From the NCBI GenBank assembly GCA_030549775.1, contig CM060175.1, positions 99,377,470 to 99,441,469 of the forward strand: a DNA stretch of 64,000 bases, written 5' to 3'. Origin of the DNA: Tamarix chinensis. Its lineage: Eukaryota; Streptophyta; Magnoliopsida; Caryophyllales; Tamaricaceae. The notes under the pieces are model-generated. The model was not told the DNA's origin, ran no database searches, and saw only the letters and a list, made by a program, of their open reading frames with translations. Both the position numbers and the translations under genes were made by a program. Below are positions 48,061 to 60,942 of this stretch, in pieces. Numbering within the stretch: position 1 is the first letter of the stretch; each line of letters begins with the position of its first letter.

Positions 48061-49934
48061 GTGCCTAGATACGTTTAATCATTACTTAAATATTTTTCTA
48101 TCGATGTTGATAATGTCATGGTGTTTAAATAATTCTTTTATGACATTGAATAGGTTGACAATTGGCTTGTGGATGATTGTAGTCGATTGATGCTAATGAT
48201 ATCAATTGTTGTTGTTGTTGTTTATATAACTATAAAGATAACCAAGATGATGCATCATCGGAAATCTAGCATAATTAGGTAGATGGCTCAACGGAGGTCG
48301 CCTTCCGTTTAAATTTTAGCTAGACTAGGAGTTTAAAGCCGCCCACCTAGTTATTATAATGATTTACGATAATTAGCTGATGGGTTGATATTTTAGATTT
48401 AAAATAGATTGAGTAATGAGTTTTTTTAGATTAGTTGTAATGAGTGGGTTGTGTCCCATATTTTAGGTCGAAACGGTGCAATGGGTTAGGTTTCACGAAG
48501 TTGTCTTGCATAAATTGTTAATGGTTGTGACAGATAACATACTTTTTTCAAAAAAAAAAAAAAACAACGAAACATACATACTCAGATTTGCTATTCTCTC
48601 GCGTGAGTTCATTCACCAAAAGTTCTTCCATTCTTCATATTCATGCAACTTAATTCCGATTGCAAGTCTAGCACTTCACTGCACCTGGTAACGTAGCAGT
48701 TTCATTAAGCAAATCCACAACAATGGAGGACTCCGTCAGCGTTTGATATAAAACGGACAAATTCATTGATACGTAGTCGTAGAATCATGTATAGGCAATC
48801 AGCTTAGGTGAACGCGGCCGCCTTGTCAAGCCCTCTAATTTATATCTATTTATTTATTCCATTTATTATGCAGAGCAATGTTAATAACCGTCTTTCTATG
48901 AAACAATATAAGGTGGAATTAAAATTTGTTGACAGTTTATAATCGTAAAAAGCTTAAATTATGGTACGTGACTTAGTCGAACAAGGTGAGAACGAAAAGA
49001 AAAAGAAAAAAAAAATATTCTATTTTACGTTGACGTTATGGTCATTTTACACGTATGCAGTAGAATTGATATAAATAAATTTAATAAAAACACACTCGGG
49101 ACTCGGCACGCTTTGTGTTTGACGCGAACATTTCGAACGTTGCTAGCTGCTACAGCCGATCATCCAAGAGACCACATGACAGACCGATTAATTACCAGCT
49201 GAAAAAAAAAAAAACAGAATATGATAGATTTGACATTTCTTGTACGGCCCCAAATCTAATCTGTACTGAACGGACAGCAATTGGCTGTTTGCTATCATGG
49301 AATTCTACTTCAAACAATAAAAGAAAAAACCCTAATAAACTTATTCGTGCGAGTACATATAAAGATCTTTATTCGAGCGGGCAGACTTAGAGAGCACCTT
49401 CAAATATTATTGCACACATAAAAAGCACATAGCATAGCTTTAAAAACTCAATTCAAATCTGACTTTCTGTATTCAAACATTGACTATTATTATTATTATT
49501 ATTATTACTAATTAAATGATTGATTATGATAAAATACTAATCTTGAGGTTAGATTTGAACAGGCTCCGAGTTTGAGTTTTTATTTTTATTATTATAGTAT
49601 AATAATTATAATATTTGCCTAAGAAAGAAAGAAAGATCCGGTTATCTAATTTATAAATTCTCTGAAAATATATATAAAGGAGAAATGAACGAAGCATTCG
49701 AGGCTACCTCAATTTTTTATCCTCCGTGGATCGATCCATGCCTCGTCGCGTGCTTAAAAAGTGCGCTAATTGAGACAACATGCGCGTCCCTAGCTAGGTA
49801 CCTGCATTTCCAGATATGCGCCTAATCGATAAGTACACATAAATTCTGTCCAATCAGAACGAGAGGAGAAGAAGAATATAGTATTAATTAACAGCCACCT
49901 CTGAGGGATCTGTTTGAGTGCCCTAATTAATTGA
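48061..49934. other. Upstream region of the kinase gene, no other gene recognised
   Basis: Contains a short poly(A) tract (48550-48563) and AT-rich DNA. Open frames at 48476-48691 and 49115-49390 (+) have no recognisable domain. The last few hundred bases should include the promoter of the WNK gene. Confidence 0.4.
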
Positions 49935-50108
49935 ATGGCGATCTGTTCGTCATCATGTTTCGATTTCCTATGGGTTACCGTCTTCGAGTTTTTCTATCTT
50001 CTGTCAAAGCCGCTTCATACTCACGATGCGCCGCCGACACCGTCGTCATGTAGCAGTTGTTTTCCCTCTAGCGCTGCATCTCTTGCATCACCTCCTTCGA
50101 AGCTTAAG
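49935..50108 (+). other. Possible upstream exon of the WNK gene (5' UTR or N-terminal extension)
   Basis: An ATG at 49935 opens 58 codons ending at a good donor (AAG|GTAATT). The downstream acceptor (CACTCCAG) lies immediately before the kinase start codon at 50292, and the two exons join in phase 0. If translated, it adds a 58-residue extension with a hydrophobic N-terminal stretch (FDFLWVTVFEFFYLL) and a Ser/Pro-rich part. WNK11-type kinases normally start near the second ATG, so this could equally be untranslated leader with an in-frame upstream start. Confidence 0.4.
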
Positions 50109-50291
50109 GTAATTATTGGTACTACTTTTTCACCCAATTTTTATTTTTGTTTCTTCAAATGTATCTATATTGGTTGGTTGATTTATATATTTTTCTTTTT
50201 TAGACACTGAATCTGTAGATAAAATTCATTAATTAATAGTAATATATTGGAAAACTCACTAGCTAGGATATCTGACTTCTTCGCACTCCAG

Positions 50292-53200
50292 ATGCCGATT
50301 GCTGCAGAAACCAATCCGCCGGACAATGTCTGCGGGGACTCCGAAGCTTTTGTGGAGTTAGACCCGACCGGAAGATATGGCCGTTACAGCAGTTTACTCG
50401 GACAAGGATCTACCAAAAGAGTATACCGAGGATTTGATCAAATTGAAGGCATCGAAATTGCATGGAATAAAGTAATTTTAAAGGAAGTCAGGAAACGCGG
50501 GATGGTTCACAGGTTAAATTCAGAAGTTGGGTTATTGAGAGCATTCGATCACGAGAACATAATCAAATTATTTAGCGTCTGGATGGACGAAGGCAACACG
50601 ACCTTGAATTTCATAACCGAAGCTTGCACGTCTGGGAACTTGAGAGAGTACAGGAAGAAACATACAAATGTTTCCTTGAGGGCTCTGAAGAAATGGTCTA
50701 AGCAGATTTTGAAAGGGTTGGAGTATTTGCATACCCGTAGGCCCTGCGTCGTTCATCGCGATCTTAATTGCAGCAATGTCTTCGTCAATGGCAATATTGG
50801 ACAGGTAGGTGTAATCTATTAGCTTAATCGCTTGTTTTTTATGCATATAATATACACACACAACCCCACACAAAAGGTCTGCGAAGCTGAACGTAAAATA
50901 TTGGAACTATTTCTTTTTTGTAAATATTTATTTCAAATGTTTTAAATATGTTGGGGTTGAATTTACAAGAGGAGTAATTTGATTCTAAAATATATAGGAG
51001 AAAATGAATAATTAAATAGATGAAGAGATAACTATTTTAGCACTTTTAGTTCAATATTTTTATCCATGCTATATAGCTTAAATATAATCTCTTTTACCGT
51101 TTGAGAATATTTGAATAATGGGCTTGATTATATAATATTAAAGCATAGATATATACTTTGAATTTCAAGTTTAATAAAATTGTAATAAAAAAGAAGAGAG
51201 GAAAAGATGTGAATGAATAATTTAACCTCTTATTACTAATGTGGTAATTTGATAAAGACTAAAACATTTTTTTTGAAAGATTTTAAATTTATTAGGGTTA
51301 AATTTAAAAGAAAAGTATTTTGATACTACAATGTAGGAGAGTAATGAAAATTTTCATTAATTGATATTTGATGGATTTGAATTTTTTATTTCAAATTTAA
51401 TTAATTTGTACGATGGTAACATATAAATATTACTAAGGCAAACTATTTTAAATTTTAATTGAAAATTAGACATGGGTTATGGGAAGGAAAGTTAATTAAT
51501 GTTTATTTGACATAAGCTTGTCTTATATATATATATATATATATAGTGAGGGTCAAATACAAACCTTTCTTAAAATAGAAACAAACAAAATAATTTTAAC
51601 CATTAGATTAGTATTAAATTAATAGTTAATATTTAGTAAATACCTAACCTAATATCTAATCAAAACTTATCTCCAAGCCTTTGTCAGAACTCATACCTAA
51701 CTTCAAGTTCAAAACCTGAACCTAAAACTTGAAACCGTACGCCCTATACCGTAAACCTTAAACCCTAAACTTGGAACCCCAACTCCTAAATACTAAACTT
51801 GAGACCCTAAACCATACATCATAAATCATAAACCCCAAACCCCAAACCCTAATCCCTTAACTTAAACCCTAAATCCAAAACCCTACACCCTAAAATTATA
51901 CACTAAACCCCATACCCCAAACCCTATAACCTTAACTTGAACACTAAACCCTAAATTCTAAACCCCAAACCCTAAATTCCAAACGCTAATCCCTTAATCT
52001 TTAGCCTTAAATTCCAAACCCTAAACCTTAAACCTTAGTTTCCATCAGAAGGCATGAATATTCCACACTCCCCCCCCCCACACACACGAAGCATATGTTT
52101 ATTTGATTATACATTATGATAAAAAAAAACTCCATGATCCAAATCTGCCATGACTCCTTGAATTGCCCCTTTTATGACTCTAAAAATTAACCTTCCACAA
52201 TAATAAAAACTACAATGAAAAGCCTCAAGGACCAATCCCCTTCATTAGATTGAAAAAACCAAGAGACCCAACTCCCTTCTTTCATTCCAAAATTTGTCAT
52301 TGGCATATGAAAAACTAACATTAGTTGTAATTTAAACTTATAATTAAAAAATATATTGCAAATTGAGATTGAGAAGGATAATGATTAATGATATGTGTTT
52401 TACCTTTGATTTCAAAAGTTATTTTGTAGGAAAATTACAACTATCATGACTTACATATTCTCCACATGCCTCGCACTATCTTGTCCTCTTCTTTTGTTTC
52501 TCAATGGCCTTATCTTTCTCCCCTTTAATCCTTTTTCTATTTCCTTTATTTTTAGATTGATGTGGAACTTGAATGGTAACTTCACTCGGAGCACTTATTC
52601 CAATTAAGGATTCAATATATGTGATTTGCTAGGAGGCTTATCACTATTATTCTTGTCACTCAATTCCTTCTTAAAATCTTCAAGAACTCTTATAAGTTTA
52701 TGGATACCTTCTTGTTTTCTTTCAACTATTCTCCTATTATAACACCCCCATTTTTCACTCCGGAGACATTTTGTTTAAAAGAAAAATATGTGGTAGCTAA
52801 AATAGAAAATGAAAAATGTTACTGTCCTGCCTAACATAAGATAGAAGTACATCATATATCTCGTGTTAAATGGAAGGCTAAAACCTATCCAACTAAACCT
52901 TAACATCATCTCTACTAGGAAGATAAACTTCCACAATGAGACATCCAATAGTAGACGGGAAATGAGCAATTTTATTGAACACAATCATCGTTGATAAAAT
53001 CAGCAAAGAAAACTACAAAATAACCCTAAATTCTAAAAACTTAGCAAGATAACGAGAAACTAAAATTTGGTTACAACATCATTAACATTTCAATATAGTG
53101 CTTGAAAATTTCCAAAATATATATAACAAATAAAGATGAATTCCTGAAGGATAAAAACTCTAGGTTTCTACTCTCTCAAATCTCAAGTTTTCAACCCAAT

Positions 53201-56106
53201 AATAGTAAGCATTCTCAAGACTATATGAGTGGTATGCTCATGTAGCATTAGTACGGGTCTAGTACTGAGTAAATCAAAACTACCCAACACATGGAAGAAA
53301 ACACAATACACATAATGACATGGTAATCTTGAACTTAAAATACTCATGCTCAAGTATACATTTGATACACACAATATTCCACTTATATAGCTCATATGAT
53401 TTCATGAATCATATAGCATAACATTAATCATTCTCTCAATAAGTATCAAGAAAATTCATACATGAAATAAATATAGCAAGGTACACATGCACTAATTAGA
53501 GTAGGGCATGACAACATGGGTCACCATAATCATAATTATTAAAGGTATACATAAGCATATGCAATAACATATTATATAACATGCGATCATAGAATCATGC
53601 TTATAAACCCGTGATTAGACATAATACATAGGTACAAATGTATAACGAAATATGAACTCATGCTGAATAACACAATTATCCTACAAGATAACATTCTGCA
53701 TATAAGGCCTACACGCGATTAAAATAATACATTATGTGATAACAAGGTAAGGATAGGTATTACATGGTAGCACAATTGTAAAAAAAAAAACAACTAAGCA
53801 ACATGCTTAGGATAATGAAATATAAAATTCATGAATAAATGATAATAATCTATTATTATATTCCATTATCATGATCATAACTATTTGATTATATTAACTT
53901 GAGGACGGAGACTTAAAAAAATCGTAATAACTAATCTAGTACTTAAATGGTACTAGCTTTCCTAGAAAACTAACCAAACCATCAATAAATAGGACATCTA
54001 ATCATTTAAGTATGTTTTAACCCCTATAGCCTATAGGGCTAAAATATATCGAGATACCTATAGAGTAGAAGATGGCATCTCCAGACCTTGTATGGCACCT
54101 GGTATCACAGAATAGAAAATAGCGGAATGGTACTAAATAAATGCCAAACCTAAAACAGATAGCTACCACAAGTGGTACAAGTCCCACCTCAAGATCTTTC
54201 ACTTTAAGTGATTAATATTTTATTTAAGGATTTAACCAAGTGTACATTAGACCCACATAACAACACTTAAATCAATTCCATAATTATATCCATTATAAGC
54301 GACATTAAAGCCAAATGATTACAATTGGCATTACAACTAATCAAATTTATGGCATAAAAACCTAACATAAGGCATCATACAATTTTAATCTATACTTGAC
54401 TAGTCATGCAACTTTACAAAACTAATTATAATTAAAACACCTTAGAATATGCTAATATATATTTGTATTAAAAATTTAAAAACATCATAGATATATAAAA
54501 GTATTATATAAGGCATGATATGCATGACATACACAAGTCATATAGAGCGTACACATCACCTTCAACCTTATGATGAAACACATTACATGATTCCACCATA
54601 AGCAAGGGTAAGTAGAAACTTACCTAAATCCAAAGCTAGCTAAACAAATTGAGAAAGAGATCGATAGCTTGACAATCCATGATAATACTTTCCTAGATCA
54701 CCTATAGAAGTCGCAGGAGTAGTTAGAAAATTATTTTACCGACCAATAATTCAAGTATTATAATTTAATTAATAAGGAAAATGACTAATGAACTTTCTTA
54801 AAAAATATGTCCAAAACCTAAGACTCAAGAGCATAGCTCCATTAATATTTAAAATTAAGTATTAACTAAATCGAATTCAACCATAATCATTTAGGGCATT
54901 TCTAATTAATTTGAAGAATCAGAGGAAGGACTATAGATGATAAGCTACTTTAAAAAAAAGACTTGTAAATTAGGTTTTACAAGTAAAAAAGATAACCTAA
55001 CCAATTTCAAATAACTATTTCACATCGATAAGATAAAAATATAATTCAAATAAATTTAAATCAAAGTCGGTTATCGATTGGTAAAAGTAGCATAACCAAA
55101 TCAATTTTACAAATCAATCTTTAAAAATTATGGTTTCTAGATCTAAACTACAATATAACTAATTAACTTTGATTACCTTAAGTTGATAGTTCAAATATAT
55201 AATTAAGATAATTCTATATAAATCTAGATTATCAATTTTAACACAACCAATCTTATGAATAGCTAATTTAATATAATCATTTTCAAAATTTTGGGTTTAA
55301 AGATCAAGATACAAATTTGGGCAATTCAAATCAATTAATCAAAATTGAAGGTGTTAGCATGTTATTAAGGTCATTTCAAATATTTCTTTTAAAAATTCTT
55401 TTTAGAAAAAATAACTATATAAATGACCAATTGCATAATTTTATTTGAAAGCTATAGTTTTAGGCCTAAAAATGTAACTCAATTGAATTATAAATTGAAT
55501 GTTTAGCTATCCAATTAGACCTATTCTATAACATATTGTATAAACAATTGATCAAAAATAACAAAAGAAAAACCTAATTTAATTAGGGATTTTGAATTCA
55601 GAATGTAAATTTGGTCAATTCTCATTAAAATATATAAATTTACTGATTAAAAATGAAATTAAACATATTATAATGTAAATTATATGATCTATTGAATAAA
55701 ATAACTCAATTATACGATCCAATTTAAATCTACAAGAGTTTTGACCTAAAAATTCAATTCTAATATATTTCACTCAATTTTTTCCAAATTAACACTTCCA
55801 AGGTGAAATTGAATACATTTAAAGATAGATTGTAAAATTAATTGAATGAAATAGCTCAATCATTCAATTTAATTTCAATATGTAATGGTTTTCACCTAGA
55901 AATCTAATTCCGATTAATTCCACACAAATTTCTCAAATAGATTGTTCCGACATTAAATTAGATACATTTTAAAGTATGTTGCATAATCAATTTATCAAAA
56001 ATAGGTTACTCAAAAAAATCTAAAAAATTCAGACATAACTAGGTCAAAAATCTAATTTTCATAAATCAACTACCTATTCTACAATTAACCACTCCAAATC
56101 AATCAT

Positions 56107-56142
<36 letters not shown>

Positions 56143-59100
56143 TAGATAGATAGATAGATAGATAATTACACAACTAGTTTATACTAATCAAATCCAATCT
56201 ATACAAAATTAATGTTAGGGTTTGTAAAACTTATACCACACGAAATTAGCAACGCATCACGGGTGAAGACCTAGGAAGCTCCACTGGAGGTCAAAGGACG
56301 TTTTCCGATGGTCGGTTGATCTTGTGGTGGACGGACGTTGGTGGTACCACCATTGCCTTCTTGCATCATTTGTTCGCTTTTGTCATTCTTCAGCCATTGC
56401 TAATTGTTGTTAACATCGATGATGATGGAGTGGCATCGTTCTGGTGTAGTGTGACAATGGTGGCTAAAGAGGCGGTGTGGTCGATGAAGGAGAAGGGAGC
56501 GAAGAGCAGTTCATGCAAGAGAGAAACAAGAAAGAAAAGCGGGAGAGAGAAAAAAAGGTGGAGGGGAAACCGATTGGGATTCATTCATTCTTTTTCTTCT
56601 TGATAGACATACACAAATGAGAATACTAAACATCTAAAGACTAGTGGCTAATTTTATTTAAAACTCATTTAACAAAAAATATTTTGTAAATATTCGAAGA
56701 TATAAAGTCAATATAAAAGTTCTTTAAAGGATTTTGGAAAAACTTTCGAAAGAAAGCACCAATAAGCGCAAGGATTCATATTATTTACAAAATACATAAT
56801 ACAATCTCTAAAAATATTTAAAGCTATTCTAAAAACATTTAAATAAAATTATAGGAAACTGGGATTAATTTAAATAATTTCAAAAAATATCATAATTATA
56901 CGATGAGGTTATAATCAAAAATAAATTTAAAATATTAACAATAAAAAAAATGAAAAAATGAAAAAATTTATTTTAAAATAAAAATAAAAATTATATGAAT
57001 ATAATAAAATTATGGCGGTGAACGAATTTATCTATAATGATCCGGAATGATAACGATTAACCAAATTCTAATATAAACTCGAAACCATTGATAAAATCAC
57101 AAAATGGATAAAAATTAAAATAATTAAATGTTTTCATAAAATTAAACTAATAAAATCATTAAGTTTAATAAAATTAAATTTAAAAATATGTGGTATTAAA
57201 CACACATTTAAACATTTGAGACAATATCCTACTCAAAGTAGTTTTCATATCATTAGCTTTGGAACATTATTCCAGTGGGTTCCCTTCTAAGTTATATATT
57301 GGCTTTTTTAGGACATTTTAAGTCCGTCGATTCATTACCAACTGAACAGAAATATAGTCTGCCTACATAGAATCCCACATTTCTTAAACAACTTACAAGA
57401 TCATTTAATATCTTGGTTTATTGTAATGTACACCACTTGAAAAGTACTATTACTATTTAACCTACCAAGTTTGCCAACCACAAAAATCTTTAAATCACCT
57501 TTCCTCGTAGAATCATCAAGTCCACATGAAAATAAAGTAGCCAAAATCTCAAATTAGAACTTAAAAAATATGGTATAAGTATAGACCTCATATGCATGCT
57601 TCTCCAATTTAATGGGAGTCCTAAGTTTGAGATATGAAAAGTTTTATACCTTATTTAGCTCTAGATGTTTATACCTTTATACATCTAATGCACTCTCATA
57701 GTGCATAAAAAATTCAACCAAAGTACAATGATTATTAGTGAAATTTCCCAAAAAATCTATTCTCACTCTTTGATCTTGAAATTATTCTTAGAAGCCCTCC
57801 CATAAACAAGTCTCTAAAATATGTAGGTATCCATAAGTTTCTTATATCAAACATATGAGCAAGCCATTTATGTCCCTCCAAACCAACTCAACAATTATCT
57901 CCATCCACTTGCACTTGAACTCTCCGGGATCAAGTTGTAGACTCAACACACACGGCATATAACTTGTTTATGAAATCTGAGTCTCTAATCAAAGGACTAA
58001 ATTTTTCAGGCAATATATTCATAATGTACCACATGTAGAATTTGTATTGAGTATTCTTAAAAATCCTCTCTATGGTAAATTTCATTGCTACATATTGGTC
58101 ATTTATACACAATAATGCTTAATACTCCCAATAGCCCTCAAGACCATGTAAATAACCACTGGCATGACCCAATATTTTTATGAGCTATTAATCCTACTCC
58201 AAAGGTGACACACCTTTTGTATTGATCAACCCTAGTAAATGGCACAAAAATCAAATTGTACTTTTTTGTGCCATAAGTACAATAAAATAAAATTATATCA
58301 CCGAAGAGAGAGCTATTTTTCCTAGAGACACTATCATCAATGACCCTACTATCATCGAACATATGATCAAATAATGTCCACTCCAATTCTCCCTCTTCTT
58401 ATAAAAAGATTTCCACAAACATTTTATAATCAAAATCTCCAATGTAATACTTCATATCCCTAGGATGGTTCTTAAAATCCTATAATGAAGCAACTATATT
58501 CTCATACCCTCACATGCGTTCCTTAAATATCCAAAATGTTTTGGATGTCGTAATATTCATCCTAGCATTATCTATAATGAACTTCTTATGCATGATATTT
58601 AAATTTCTCCCATCTTTCAGGAATTGTCCAACACTAGAGGCAGCTAGAAGGTGAATATGTCCTTAATAAAAATTTAAAACGCATAAAACCCTTCAATGTT
58701 GTGTTAAGACACATTCTGGCTCTACATCCCACTATATTAACCACTCTCCTTCTAGCTCCAAATTCACTACTACCTTGAACTTGATATATATTTTTGATGG
58801 CTTAAACCCTTCCCTAGCACAAATAAAATATTTTAGTGTGACAATATTACTCACGGTTCTCTTTCCACCAGACAAACATACACTAAATCCACAAGCATAA
58901 TTTTTGTAGAACCTAATCCCATTATCCAATAATTCAAATCTCATTTCTACAAAATGGGTTATTTCTAATGAATAATATCCATTTCTTCGTTGTTCCATAG
59001 GAGATGTGTGGGGTATTAACTTGGGAGTGACTAATCTACTATTAACATTGTTAAATTTTGAGGGAGGAGAAGAATCTTATTTTTCACTCATGATGCCTAT

Positions 59101-60902
59101 ATAATAAAACAAATGAATCTATCATAGATAATGAAATTAAGATGGAGATAATTATAGGTAGATCAAACTAAATACAAAATAGCAAATATGGCTTTTTACC
59201 CATAATTAAAGAGTAAGCACAGAAGTGTCGTCATTTATACATCAATTTCTCCTATTACAAACAAGTTTGAATCATGGACTTCAAAATTCATATAAGGAAC
59301 AAAACAAATATTGGACAAAGAATAAAATATAACAATTGTCAAAGGTACACCGCTCTATTTTTTGGAACTAAAAAGGAGAATGAGGGGGTTGGAACCCTTT
59401 TGGTGATACTTAATAAAGATCTCACAGAATTCAACTCTTCATTTAATTATGTTTATTAGATAATATAAACTTATAACATGCGAATGCACCCATTGCTACT
59501 ATGTAATCCACTGATAGTAGGAAACAACCAAACAATAAATCTAGAGTAAACTATAGGAAAGGAAGAAACAAACCTCAATCAACACTTCACTTTGAGTTAC
59601 TCTCTTAATCAACGAAAAGAAGCAAATCTTAAATTAGAAATTGACTAAATTTCGACCAGAGGAGAGGAATGAAATTTATTATTCAAACAAGTTGAACCAA
59701 TTTGACTCTAAAAAAAAAAATCAAACAAATTAGCCCTAATACATATAAAATTTAGGGTAACTAACAATAACTTAGATGATAATAAAGAAGAATAAAGAAA
59801 ATTATTGGTTTAAAGATGAACTAATGAAAAACCATATGATAAATGAATTTTGGAGAATACGGTAAGTTGATGACTAATATTAGGAGTAAGTGGAGAAGAA
59901 ATTTTGGGAAACAAATGAAGGTAATTGATGGAGAAGGCGGCGTAGGGATGATTGGTGGAGAATGATTGAGTGAGGACGATTAGCAATTGGAGAAGAAGCA
60001 GATGACGATCAGATAAGAAGGGTGGAGTGCAGACCGAATGAAGTACAAATCGATCGTCATTGTATGTGAGGCATGAGGATAACTAGATGGAAGCGATATG
60101 GTCAATAATGAAGGGGAGGAGTGAAATTTATAGTTGAAATTAAAAGAAATGAAAGGAATTGTAGGATGGAGGATTGGAGAGGCGATGACAAAAGGTGAAT
60201 ATTGGGTTGGAGACAATGAGCGGAGGATAAGGATGGGGCGACAAAGATGAGTAGAGGAGAAAGATGGACATGTGAGGTTGATTAAATGAGAAGATGGAGG
60301 ATGGTGTAGGTGAGGCAAAGAACGATGCATAAAATAGGGCACATGAGGTTAGCAGTGATGAGGGTCACTCCTTTAGATTGATTAAATGATTCCTAAATAT
60401 TTTTTTGTAGGGAAATGATGAGGCGTCGAATACTCCATGCAAAAAAAAATCTCATTTATAACATGCATTTACTGAAATACCCTTAATGATATAGACATCT
60501 CTGCATTTTTCTTCTTTTCTTCATTTTGTAGCCAACTTTTAATCTTGATCATCTATCTAAACGATCTGATGGTTAACAAATGTTCTTATATTTGTATATT
60601 AAATAGAGTTTCTATATGACCCTATATATATATATATATATATATATTATTTCTAATATAATTATAAATATAATAATTATAATAGTAATAATAAAAAAAA
60701 TTATTTGTATTTCTAATAATAACGACGATGATTATTATTATATTCCTAATACTAATAATGATTATTATATCTCTAAAGATGATAATAATAGCAATAAGAA
60801 CAACAAATATTAATTATAATAATAATAACACTCATTATAATTAACAGAAAATTTTAATTATTACAGCAATGATAACAACTATTATAGTAATATATATAAT
60901 AA

Positions 60903-60942
<40 letters not shown>

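Noticed and set aside
50568..50873. Minus-strand open frame over the first WNK exon
   Set aside because: Antisense shadow of the kinase exon.
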